Assembly: GCA_032622095.1 (NCBI GenBank)
Contig: CP136069.1
Span: 42,012,194-42,076,193, forward strand
DNA length: 64,000 nt
From: Siphonodentalium dalli
Lineage: Eukaryota > Mollusca > Scaphopoda > Gadilida > Siphonodentaliidae
Direction: 5' to 3'
Part shown: in pieces, positions 44,990-55,838 of the stretch
Layout: every line of letters starts with the position of its first letter
Numbering within the stretch: position 1 is the stretch's first letter
Position numbers and translations under genes: made by a program
Notes under the pieces: model-generated
Databases searched by the model: none
The model's input: only the letters and a program-made list of their open reading frames with translations
Told to the model about the DNA's origin: nothing

Positions 44990-47090
44990 ATGGATTCGAA
45001 TGAAGATGGTCTCATTATAACAGAGGAGAGAGATTATGTATTGGATGTTCAGAAAGCTGTCAAAAAGATGGAGGAAGGCAAGACGGAAAATTTAGAGAAA
45101 TTTGATCTGAAAAACAAAGGTAAATGTTTAGTTATCGACTTGGATACAAATAGATTCAAGTGTTACAGGAAAGGAGTAACTGAAAAGTATTGGGACTGTA
45201 ATCAATTTATAGAGAAAGCGGGAGCAGTATGGAGATGTGTTAGTGACAATGAAACAAATCTTGTGGAGGATATAATTAATGTTCCGACCAAGACTAAATC
45301 CCGACGAGTTACGATTCACTTGATAAGAACTCAAAACAAGATAATGTTGCAAGGAACAAAATGTAATATATCCTGGTGGCTTACTAACATTCTTCCTGAT
45401 ATATATATCCGAGGATTTAATGCTCAAATTCCTGACGACATGTTAACAGGTATAGACAAAACATTCTCCGAGCAAAGCCCTGCAGCCGAAGTGAGTAAAT
45501 GTGACGAGCCTGATGGTGTTGGTGTTTCTGGTGATGATGAATTTAAAATGGCAGAAACCACGGTGAAACACCAGTCATTAAATGGCACATTAAATGACAA
45601 ATATGTACTCTTTGTTACGCCAAAGCGGAGGAAATGAGTAAATGTGAGTCAACGATTCAGGAAATCAAATTTATCCGCCAAAGGTGATTACATTTCAACA
45701 ACCACCATCAAAAGATCGGTTGATGAATTACATGTAATGCTCGAGGAAGTCAAACTTGACCACAAGGATATGAACGATTATAAACGGAATAATCTAACAG
45801 CAACTATACGACTTATTGAAGAGACAGTGGAAAAGAAAACGACCGCATTATTAGAGCGTATCGGTAAAGTTGAGACTGAATGCAAAGACTTGAAAAAACA
45901 AAACCGTCGACTTTCCAATCAGGTCGCAAATTAAAAAAATTCATTGAAAAAATATGAATCGGCAACTAAAAAGGAAGAAGCCGCGAATGAACAAGTAAAT
46001 GACACAGAAAAGACATCTACTATAACAAATGACAACAAACTCTCTGATGTAAATGATACAGAATTTCCCGTGTCCGTGTTCCCGAGTGTTCTAGTCTCCA
46101 ACAGATTTGAAGCATTTGTAGATCAGAATGAATCGCTCGTTTCCATTCCAGGCGATTGTGAAGCGTATGAACAAACTCAAAGCGCTAACATTACACACGA
46201 AATGGAACTTGAACACCATGATGCATGTGCGTCACCGGAACATACCCCGCCTGTTCATTTGATATTAGGAGACTCTGTTCTAAGGAAAATCGACCCAACA
46301 AAGATGTGCGTCGGTGATGAAAATGTTCAATGTGTTGTACAGCCAGGACAGAGGATCGGTGGACTTATGAGGTGGCTAGATGACGACCACACTTCCAAGT
46401 TCAAATACGTGCATAAAGTATCATGTGGGAATAAATAGCTGCAGAAACAACATTCAAACTACTAAAAGGGACTTAAGAGATCTAATTGATAAACTTCGTA
46501 GTAAACTCCCAAGTGCTGGAATAAGAATCTCTTCTATTCTGCCTACATTGCATTCCAAACACATTAATATGCTCGTTGAATCGACAAATCAAATGTACAG
46601 GGATGTATGCTACGAGGAAGACTGTATGTTTGTTGATAACACACCAGGGTTTGTCGACCAGTATTCGTCCGTAGTTATACAGGAACTCTATCGTGACAAT
46701 TGGCACCCAAATTTCAACGGTGTTAGAGTACTGGCAAAGCATATTAAATACGCCAAAAATGCAGACTTCAGCTGGTATAAACGTTCGTCAATGATGGAAA
46801 ACCGCACACCGAGAGGAACCAGACAATTCGAAAGACCAGGACACACAGCTAGAAGGAGAGATTACCGCGGGGACAGACAAACTGAGAATGGATACGGACA
46901 GTACATGACCAAGTCGTCAAATCATCAACGTTCAGAAAACCAATTGGAGGCCATGACTGCAGCGAGGAACATATGCAGAAATTCATCAGATGAAACAGAA
47001 ACAAATTCTTTACGGGGTGGTTTGATTTTATTAAGTGAACAGCTTTTCAATTTTTCAAATGTTATTAGTAGAACAATCTCAGATATGTAA
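44990..47090 (+). pseudogene. LINE ORF1 with coiled coil and SGNH hydrolase
   Basis: One reading of about 700 codons broken by in-frame stops at 45635 and 45932 and a frameshift near 46425. An N-terminal region with RRVTIHLIRTQNKIMLQG is followed by a Lys/Glu-rich helix (RLIEETVEKKTTALLERIGK) likely to form a coiled coil. Then comes an SGNH-type hydrolase: LILGDSVLRKI (Ser), QPGQRIGGLMRW (Gly), HVGINSCRNN after the frameshift (Asn) and ELYRDNWHPNFNGV (Asp/His). All four catalytic blocks are visible. Esterase-type ORF1 proteins are known from CR1 and L2 LINEs. The Arg-rich tail ends in ISDM. Confidence 0.85.
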
Positions 47091-47099
47091 ATGGAATTG

Positions 47100-47102
<3 letters not shown>

Positions 47103-47162
<60 letters not shown>

Positions 47163-47175
47163 GTGTGTGTATATA
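47103..47175. repeat. (TA)n microsatellite
   Basis: About 27 uninterrupted TA units (47103-47157), then mixed TA/TG, immediately before the first Helitron. ORFs of Tyr/Ile repeats here are artefacts. Confidence 0.95.
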
Positions 47176-48109
47176 TCTATTATATATTTTGGAAGATCTG
47201 TGTGTGTGTTTGTTTGTTTGTGTGTGTGTGTGTAATCGATGAACTCGAAAACGGCCGACCCGATTTCGATGAAACTTGGTATGTGGGGGTATTTTCGGGC
47301 CAGGAGTAACATAGGCCTATTGATTTTCAGATCCGAGGTCAACTTTTCACGTGCCGAGGTCAAATCTGTTTTTACGCTGTGTTACGGGACTTTCATTTGA
47401 GTTCGGTGCTTACAAATCGATTCGAAACAGCGCGAATAATAAAATGCCAGTCATAATAATGACACTGTGAGAATCTTTCGTGTTTCCTCTTTCCAACGAT
47501 ATATAATGCGTATGTATCCGTTTTAGTTATCTGCCTCAATTATCAAGAAGAAGTGGTACTATCTTCCATCAGGATAAAAACGATGCGTAACTTCTATGAC
47601 GTCGTTAGAGGTCATAACGTTAGATCACGTTAACGCTTAACCGGCCGATGCATTTGACTGTTTCAGACGTCTTGGCGATATCTCGGGCACCGATGGTAAT
47701 TTATCTTTACGTTGTGTGAGTGTGTATATGAGGCGCGTTTATATACTTGAGTGGAAATCAAATCGGGTTAAACTGGTGGATTTTTACGGACGAAATTTGA
47801 TGCATAGGGTATCTCGGTATCCGCTGGGCCGATTTCCCGGTATCCGCTGGGCCGATTTCCACCATTTTTGGGGTGTTGGTGTTTGACCCCACCTGACCTT
47901 GACCTTCAAAATGGTCAATTCAAGGTCAAAGCCCGGACGAAGTCGGGTCACCTTCTACAAGGTCAAATCGGGTAAAACCGGATGGATTTCGACGGGTACT
48001 TTTGTTCGGGCAGTGTTTTGGACGGGTCAAATCGTGACCCCACTTGACCTTGGCCTTCAAAATAGACAATTCAAGGTCAAAGCCCGGACGAAGTCGGGTC
48101 ACCTTCTAG
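47176..48109 (+). mobile_element. Helitron-like element H1
   Basis: Starts TCTATTATATATTTTGG directly after A and ends with a small hairpin (CCCGGAC GAA GTCGGG, about 48083-48098), then 11 nt, then CTAG before T. TC start, 3' hairpin, CTRR end and A/T insertion with no duplication are the Helitron criteria. It is non-coding. GATTTCGATGAAACTTGG and several TCAAGGTCA words occur inside. An internal copy of the 3' end (47921-47960, ending CTAC) suggests earlier fusion of units. Confidence 0.85.
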
Positions 48110-48712
48110 TCTATTATATATTTTGGAAAATCTGTGTGTCTGTGTGTGTGTCTGTGTGTTCGCGATGAACTCGAAAACGGCCGACCCGATTTCGATGAAA
48201 CTTGGTATGTGGGGGTATTTTCGGCCGGGGACGAACATAGGCATATTAATTTGTCCGTGCGACGTCACCTTGAAATCGGGTCATATCAAGGTCAAACGCC
48301 CGAATATCACGGGATTTCGATGAAACTTGGTATGTGGGGGGTACTTTCTTATGGCGAGTCTCATAAGCATATTCATTTGCCCGTGCGACGTGACGTTGAC
48401 CTTGAAATCGGGTCAATTCAAGGTCAAATCGCCAATTTGATTGGATTTCGACGAAATTTGATACATGGGGTTACTTTTGTCCATTGAGTGTTTTGGACCG
48501 GTCAAATCGTGACCCCGACCTCACCTTGACCTTCTAAATTATCAATTCAAGGTCAAATCGGGTAAAACCGGATGGATTTCGACGGGCACGTTTTTAGGGT
48601 ACTTTTGTCCGTGCAGTATTTTGGACTGATCAAACCGTGACCCCATTTGACCTTGACCTTTAAAATGGACAATTCAAGGTCAAAGCCCGGACGAAGTCGG
48701 GTCACATTCTAG
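48110..48712 (+). mobile_element. Helitron-like element H2, head-to-tail with H1
   Basis: Begins TCTATTATATATTTTGG at the base after the CTAG of H1, and ends with the same hairpin and CTAG (48709-48712) followed by T and (TA)n. 603 bp, non-coding. The first 160 bp are nearly identical to the start of H1. Direct head-to-tail arrays are typical of rolling-circle transposition. Confidence 0.85.
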
Positions 48713-48885
48713 TATATATATAGGCATACACAAGTTTGAGAGAAAGGTCAAACCAATTAATTAACTTCTTTGTGCGTCAATCGCGGTGCGATTCTAACTA
48801 AATATTCATCTACATGTGTCCTTAGATTTGTCTCCGATGACCTCCTGGATTTACTCCTAGATTTACACCAGAAATGGTTTATAAG

Positions 48886-50330
48886 CATGATATCAAAAAT
48901 ATTTGATACACTGTTTGGAATATTCAAGGACTCGCTAGAAAATTAACTGACTCTGATTTTATTAAGCTTGTAAATCGTTATGTTTTATTACTTTAACAGA
49001 AACTTGGCAAACGGATATCGCAAACATCCAAATTCCAGAGTATCATTGTGTCGATCTTTGTAGAAAAGAAAAGACGGCGCGGGTAGGAATTGCGTTTTAC
49101 TGTAAATCTATATATAAAAGCTATATTAAATCCGTTAAGCGAATTGACGATACGACATTGTGGGGTTGAGTTTGATGGTAAAATGTTGGGATTGAAGAAA
49201 AATATCGTTTTCATTTCTGTTTATATATCTCCGATAAATTCTAGCTATTGGAAAATAGGCGACAACGAGAAAGGGTTTATAGTAATCTCGCAAACAAACT
49301 TACGAATTTGAAATCTGTCCAATTGGTTATTCTTGGGGGAGATTTCAATGCTAGAACCGGAGGGAAGCCAGATTATGTTGCACACGATGATGACAAGCAC
49401 GTTGTAATGCACGATAACTATACGATTGATTCAGTGAAAGAAAGGGCTAGTCCAGGGGGGGGGGGGGGTCGGAAAAAAAATTCAGGCACGTATGGCAATT
49501 TTTCCCTTTCGATCATTTTTTGTACCCACCCACCCCCACCGCCAATTTTTTTTCAGTTTTCGGCAGTTTTTTCCGACCATTTTTTGACACCCACCCCCCC
49601 TTTTAACACTAAAACAGAGAATTGCGGGGGGAAATTCACTGTAAACAGCTGTATATGAATTTCTGTGCATACTGTTTATCATGGATGTTAACATGGACAT
49701 GTAAATAGGAATGAGTCATTTTGAGGTCATTCGGCCAAAAAAACATGGCTGCCAGCGGCCATCTTGGATTTCAAAATTTGCAACAAAATACAACACGATA
49801 ACTGCCTGCAGTCAGTTTACAGTTAGAATTACATTATTTCTCTCATTCAAAGTGGGTTTGAAGCCCAACTCATTGCCAAAACACTAAAAAACAAGCAGGA
49901 AATTTTGTTTTTAGTTGCGGAAAAAATTGCTTGTTGGTGGCTTTGACCACCCACCCACCCCGGCATACGTGCCGGAATTTTTTTTTCACCCCCCCCCCTG
50001 GCTAGTCTTGATAAAACTTGCAATGATTTTGGAACACAACTCTTGAATATATGTAAGTCCAGTGGATTGAGAATAGTGAACGGCAGAACGTTTGGAGATT
50101 CTCTTGGCAACTTCACCAGCTACCAATACAACGGAGCCAGCATAGCAGATTATATAATAACAAATGAGGAATATTTATCTGACGTTACCTACTTTTGTGT
50201 AAAACCCCCAACAGAATATTCAGATCACAGTCAACTCTCGGTGCATTTAAACTTTAGAGTTTGTAAATTCGAAACACAAAAACTAAAATATCACTACACC
50301 GATCGAACTGTTAGGGTGCACTGGTGCGAC
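48886..50330 (+). pseudogene. LINE ORF2 endonuclease region, broken and interrupted
   Basis: Fragments in changing frames: VWNIQGLARKLTDSDFIKLV, LTETWQTDIANIQIPEY, IVFISVYISPINSSYW and LVILGGDFNARTG, then, beyond the MITE at 49453-50000, SIADYIITNEEYLSDVTYFC and YSDHSQLSVHL. These are the E, D/N and SDH blocks of an apurinic-type LINE endonuclease. At least three frameshifts plus the insertion abolish function. Confidence 0.8.
49453..50000. mobile_element. hAT-like CAGGGGG MITE G2
   Basis: 548 bp, CAGGGGGGG to CCCCCCCTG, with GCTAGTC duplicated at 49446-49452 and 50001-50007. It sits inside the LINE endonuclease. It shares its interior with G1 (16953-17413) but keeps about 90 bp that G1 lacks. 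Confidence 0.85.
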
Positions 50331-50799
50331 GATAGTTAAACCAAAGATGGCTTTATATGAGGCACATGTACAGAGACGTCTGGTGAATTCCATACTACGA
50401 ACCTATCCGGAGAATTTGAACGGAACTGAAAATGCAACTGTGTGAAATATTCAAATTTATCACATAATTTGGCCATAAAAGCAGTTTCATAATTATCGGT
50501 AATAGACACGTTTAATATCAGCGCGTGCGATGACGTCACGGCGTTCTTCAGATAACTTGCTATCGCTGTAGTGTATGATTGTTGTTTTCGATGAATATTT
50601 CGCGTTGCTTCGGGTTTATTTGATCATGTGATAAAAGGTATCTCACACGTCCTATTTTATACGTAATTTATCAACCTCGTCCTCTAAATTCTATTTGAGC
50701 CTCGGTAAACCTCGGCTCAAATCGAATTTAGTGAACTCGGTTGATAAATTCCGTATAAAATAGGAACTCATGTGAGATCCTCTATTTATCAATCAGACT
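50331..50799. mobile_element. Fold-back insert in LINE ORF2
   Basis: GCGAC flanks the block (50326-50330 and 50800-50804) and LINE coding sequence (VKIKHRNQQRKRIWFDQRC) resumes after it. The insert contains a large hairpin with arms of about 65 bp (50639-50775), including ATTTTATACG and CGTATAAAAT. The ends are not obviously inverted, so boundaries are provisional. Confidence 0.55.
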
Positions 50800-53095
50800 G
50801 CGACAAAAGTTGTAAAAATAAAACATCGGAACCAACAACGAAAACGAATATGGTTTGATCAACGTTGTAAAGATTTGAAAAGAATTATGGAGAATATAGT
50901 CAGCGAAATGAAAAAGAATCCTATAGACAAAAGTCTACAATTAAAGTTTTTCAATGCCAAGAAATTATAAAAAAGAGAAACGAAGCATAAGGCTAAATTA
51001 CTTCGGCTACAAATGTCTGAAAAAATAGATAAGCTCGAAAGTTGTGACCTATCGGTATACTGGAATATAATCAAAAATTTACGTATTAACAAAGCATAAG
51101 AAAAGTCCGATGACCTTCACCTTGATGATGCGGTCGATTTCTTTGAGCAATTACTTTGCTGCGATACCCGTGAAACGAACTTTGAATATCAAGCGTCGAA
51201 AGACAATGATCATCTTATAGACATAAACAATAGCGACATAACTGCAACAGAAGTACTTGATGCAATCAGGCAATTAAAAAATAGAAAAGCGACGGGTTTA
51301 GATAACATTACAAACGAATTACTAAAAACAGTTATTCCATTGGTAGTAGATGATGTGACAAAACTTTTTAACCATGTCTTGAAGTCAGGACGCTATCCGT
51401 TATGTTGGAGTCATTCATTTATTAAATCATTGTACAAAAAATGAAACAGACATGATCCAAATAATTACAGACCAATCGCTCTGAGTAGTAATTTTGGAAA
51501 ACTGTTCAATAAAATTATTAATTCTAGAATAGACAATTATTTAGAAAAAAACGAACTAATAAGCGATAATCAATTCGGATTTAGAAAAAATCGCAGTACA
51601 GTCGACAGTGCATTCGTCCTGTGTGCGTTAGTCAATAAGTACAAAGATATGAAAAAACCTCTGTATATGGCTTTGTAGACTTCAAGAAAGCGTTCGACTC
51701 TGTAGATAGATCTATTTTATTTAGAAAACTTCGAGGTATTGGCATTAACGGGTCGACACTCGCGATTTTACAGTCTATTTATAAGTAAAGTTATTATTCC
51801 GTTAAAACTTCAGCAGGATTTGGTCCCGCTTTATTGTCGAAAATAGGAGTAAGGCAGGGGTCCTCCTTATCACCCACTCTTTTCAAAATATTCATAGACA
51901 ATATTGGCGGCAAATTAACTAACATGTCTAACCCGTGCTATTTGAACAATCGTCCGATTACGCATTTACTTTTCGCTGATGATCTCGTTTTACTATCTGA
52001 AACGCCTGATGGTTTGCAGAATTATTTGCATGAATTGGAAAAATATAGTTTTCAAAATAATCTAACAGTTAATGCAGACAAAACAAAATGCATGATATTT
52101 AAATCAAATAAGCGGAAGTTAAATATAGACAATACATTTTATATCAACAATGAGTTGCTAGAAAGAGTTGACGAATATAAATACTTAGGTCTCGTCTTCA
52201 CTTCTGACGGTAAAATGTCGAAAGCTTGTGAAAATTTAAGTGGGAGAGCTTCTAAGGCTATGTTTTTCATGACGAGCTCACTGAATTCACATATAGAATT
52301 GTCTCTCAATACTAAATGTAAGTTGTTTGACAAATTAATAATGCCTATATTGCTGTATGGTTCTGAAATATGGGCATCCGAGTTAAAAATTCCATTTATT
52401 GACACTAACCCACTTGAGCAAACACACTTGAAATTTTGTAAGAGTATACGCAGGTTGAATAAAAAGGCCTCAAATCATGCGTCGAGGGCTGAACTGGGTC
52501 GATATCCCATAGCAATTAATGCTATTGGGAATATGTATAAATATCTAACTAAACTGCGTGCAGTAAAATCAAGAACTTTAATGCATGATTCTTTTAGGGA
52601 ATCCCTCATGTCTAATCAATCAACTTGGGACGCACAATTAGTCAAAAGTGGTATCAATATATCACAATCTAATACAACAGTAAGAGTGACAGACAAACTA
52701 ATAATTGAACGGTTAAAATCAGAACATATAAATAAGTTAAAAAAAGACATTTTCGATGACGACAGACCAGGTGGTGCTAATAAATCGCGAACTTACAGAA
52801 CTTTTAAAGACAATTATGACATAGAACCGTACCTGAGGCACGTTCGATTGTCCGCGGCAAGAGAGATGTTCACTCGACTACGTGTTAGCAATCATATTTT
52901 AGCTATAGAAAAGGGTCGACACACGCAACCGAAGACGCCATTAAAAGACCGAATTTGTCACATGTTTGTCACAAGTTGAAACAGAAAAACATTTTATTAT
53001 GGAATGCAGTGCGTACGCTGACTCTAGAAAAGACTTGTTTAATATTGCTCAAACGTATAGCATAGATTTCATAAACATGAGTGATGATAATAAAT
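50800..53095 (+). pseudogene. LINE ORF2 reverse transcriptase, broken
   Basis: Recognisable blocks: IRQLKNRKATGLDNITNELL, NNYRPIALSSNFGKLFNKII, DNQFGFRKNRSTVDSAF, LVDFKKAFDSVDR, GVRQGSSLSPTLFKIFIDNI and the catalytic HLLFADDLVLLSE. From 51834 to 52979 it is open. The C-terminal block after the frameshift near 52970 reads HFIMECSAYADSR. In-frame stops occur at about 51442 (LYKK*) and 51786, plus a frameshift near 51675. The 5-kb coding order EN-RT matches ORF2 of CR1/L2-type LINEs. Confidence 0.85.
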
Positions 53096-53460
53096 AATCA
53101 ATTCCGTGTGCAACATGATCCGGTTATTCTTTCTAAAAAGACAGAATGTCAATATGGGGAAATAAAAGTTGAAAGTATTAATTTATAATACTAATGATCA
53201 TTTATCATACATATGCATAATTACATGTATTTTATTTTAATGTGTAACTTTTCATGTATTAACTGTTATTTGCAACTGCCTCCATTTGGTGTATTGCAAT
53301 AAATCATCTTATCTTATCTTATCTTATCTTATCTTATCTTATGAGCGGAACTGTATATATTTTGGTGTTCCTTCTGTTGATGGCGATTTGAACAAATATA
53401 AATAGTTCTGCAACGAACGCCACCCGTGCCTTTAAACAATAGTTTAAACAGGAGAACAAG

Positions 53461-53810
53461 TGCCGGATTCGTCATCTTCGGTGACGCTTAGGTCCAGTCT
53501 GACCTGGTTTAGCAATGGTGTAAACCGTATTACCGTGTGGTAAAACCATCGTACATGACTTTAGAATACGAACCGCCACGTTCTATCGACAGTGACAATC
53601 TGATAAATAAGATAACGAGCACAATTTGATCGCGACTTCTATAAGCGACAAGTGCTCAACACCTGTAAAGTGTTTGTGGATAAGTAGTTTTTATCAATTC
53701 CGATTATTTTTCGCGTTTTATAACCATAAAGCGGCATCCCAAATAATATAGATCGACGGTCCGGCAAAACCGGTTTAAGTTGGTCTGACCTGAGATGACT
53801 CCATCCTTCT
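53461..53810 (+). mobile_element. Element U3, short decayed copy
   Basis: Begins GCCGGATTCGTCATCTTCGG and ends near GACCTGAGATGACTCCATCC; about 350 bp, the size of the inner MITE of U1/U2. GGTTTAAACC words are reduced. Confidence 0.55.
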
Positions 53811-53848
53811 TTGGCAGTGGATTTCAATTGTTTCGCAATCAGTCAACA

Positions 53849-54205
53849 TATCCTCGCCCAAACACGCACATAATCGACATATAATGTGAAATATGTACAT
53901 AATGTAGTTATTTGATTCTGAAATAAGCAGATAATGGAGTCATAGTCGTTATTTCGTTTTATGGCGCGGGTCACATTGAAAACACATGTTAAAGAGCGTA
54001 CACATGAAAAGTCGTGGGTTGGCTTATATTTGTGTCATTGTATGCACATAATCTGCTTAGGATCGTCTCATTATGTGTCGATAATGCGACTAAATGGATA
54101 TCATTTTCAGCACATCATTGACTCAAACTGAGGCGATTCTAAGCAGATTATGTACCTAAATCAAGTTATTTATAAGCAGATAATGTGCGGATGTTCGAGA
54201 GAACA
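53849..54205 (+). mobile_element. MITE family V, copy 3
   Basis: Left CATATCCTCGCCCAAACACG, right GATAATGTGCGGATGTTCGA. Best preserved of the three V copies; its internal inverted pair is CTGCTTAGGATCGTCTCATT with the partner near 54128. Confidence 0.7.
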
Positions 54206-54672
54206 CGCTGAATCAGTTCAACAGGTCGAGATGTCAACAATGGCGTATCTATCTTGCGTTATCGGCTTTGATTTGTCTTACCACTGAAATCATCACATCC
54301 ATGGGTTAACAGTGTGCACGAGCTGTGTAATTAGTGTTAACTGGGGAGGGGGGTCGTGTTTAGTGTCGGCTGTTGTTTTCCACTGGAGCACTAGGTAGTT
54401 TGAATACATTGCGCTCCTCTCACTGAATTCAGTATACACCAAACTGGTCACCAACCGATCACAAACACCCCCTATAGCACCGTGTGGTTTAAACAGATGA
54501 TGACAAATCGGATCGATCAGTTTAGAATGCATTGCTGTTATAGATCTGCGAGGGGCTTGTTACTTTTAGGTATTATATAATAGACGCCGCATGCTTGTTC
54601 CAGTGAGCGTGATAACGATTCTTCAAATACCTTTTCGTAGTGAATTCTGTCGACGCCATCGCGCCCACAACC
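54206..54672. other. No gene seen
   Basis: No recognised feature apart from a 79-codon minus ORF without a domain. Confidence 0.4.
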
Positions 54673-54677
54673 TTGAC

Positions 54678-55575
54678 CACACCGTATTACCGATCCGGAT
54701 TACCACCGGTCACGATGCGGATCACTACCGGCTGTTTTGACAAAAGCCTGCCACGTGGCATCATTGTAGTTGGATCATTTTCGCCCTACATTCTGTGGAA
54801 GGTGTGAATCTTTTCTCCCTTCGTGTATAGGAGTAACTGGGCTAGCGGAGGACGCCGATAAATCTGATAAGTATACAATATATGTTCACTTATTCTTATA
54901 TTTGTAACGCATGTTTACCATTGTGTTTCATTATTTCGAGCAGTAGCTGATATGGATGGTTCATGTTTTATTTCTTTATGCGGTATTCTCGTGGTGCGAA
55001 AAGATAGACCATTTACTAAGTCATTCGCCTAATGTACACGTTTGTATGTTCGATTTGTGGCCATCTGGGACGTTTTGAACATAGATACCCATGAAATGAA
55101 CGGGTACGGATCTGTACCGGCAGATAGTGAACGGTGCCGATCCGCATCCTGTTTTTTGGAACCCATGAGTATGGAAATCGATACTACGCGTTTAATTTAC
55201 ATTCAACTTGACAAACCATATTGCCATTTTGTACAGTTATGGACATTCTTGTATACGCAACAGAAATAAGAGAAAATTCCATGCATTTGCATCATGTATT
55301 GTGCCAATGAAGATAAATAATGGGCCACGTGCAACTAGATCCTATTAACATATGCTACCTCTAAGGTTATCGTAGGCGATTATTTTATATTTTCTTGGCG
55401 TGGCCATTTTCTAATGTATGTAAGAAAGACGGCGGCAACAAACTTTGTGTGGGTTACATTCAGATATATAATATAATTAACGTTTTAGTCGACCTACCGT
55501 TACACAAATTGCCACTTTCAGCCGGTAGTGATCCGCATCGTGACCGGTGGTAATCCGGATCGGTAATACGGTGTG
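54678..55575. mobile_element. CAC...GTG element T2, 5-bp TSD (Transib-like?)
   Basis: 898 bp with perfect 57-bp inverted repeats (54678-54734, 55519-55575) starting CACACCGTATTACCGATCCG. TTGAC is duplicated at 54673-54677 and 55576-55580. Inside each repeat the phrase GGATnACnACCGG occurs twice. It has no transposase; a 75-codon ORF inside has no domain. Architecture and length match T1 (669-1559), but the terminal sequences differ beyond CAC. Confidence 0.82.
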
Positions 55576-55580
55576 TTGAC

Positions 55581-55828
55581 TGTCTCATGCCAGACAAGTG
55601 ATCTCACTTTTCAAATTTATACGGTGATCGAGTGTGATTCTAACTTGATAGGTCCCGGTAATGATCGATTTATGTTACTTCATGTTGGGTTCTACTCTAC
55701 AAAAAATAATTTAACCCAAAGTGCACACGCACGCGTAGGAGTCTAGCGCTGTATATGTGCAGTACATAATATGCGCCCAGACATCAGGAATGAGAGAACT
55801 TGCACATATGGAAAGGAACACGAACAAA
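55581..55828. other. No gene seen
   Basis: Short spacer between two elements. Confidence 0.4.
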
Positions 55829-55838
55829 GATTTCTGGC

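Larger units (their letters stand above)
44901..53339 (+). mobile_element. CR1/L2-like LINE with SGNH ORF1 and nested inserts
   Basis: TATGAGC is at 44894-44900 and 53340-53346; MITE K continues exactly across the gap. The 3' tail is (CTTAT)n at 53310-53340. ORF1 (44990-47090) is followed by two Helitrons (47176-48712), an endonuclease split by a hAT-like MITE (49453-50000), a fold-back insert (50331-50799) and the reverse transcriptase (to about 53095). Without the inserts it is about 5.8 kb. Several stops and frameshifts mark it as dead. Confidence 0.88.
44467..53431 (-). mobile_element. MITE family K, copy D (split by 8.4-kb LINE)
   Basis: Left part 44467-44900 starts AGATACGGGCGGCGTT after TTAA (44463-44466). 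Right part 53340-53431 ends AACGCCACCCGTGCCT before TTAA (53432-53435). Excluding the LINE and its duplication the element is about 519 bp, the same as copy C. Confidence 0.88.

Noticed and set aside
47035-47363. ORFs rich in Tyr/Ile or Cys/Val
   Set aside because: Translations of (TA)n and (TG)n microsatellites.
54678-55575. Reading T2 ends as a true V(D)J signal
   Set aside because: No nonamer with 12/23 spacing is visible; only the CAC terminus and 5-bp duplication agree.
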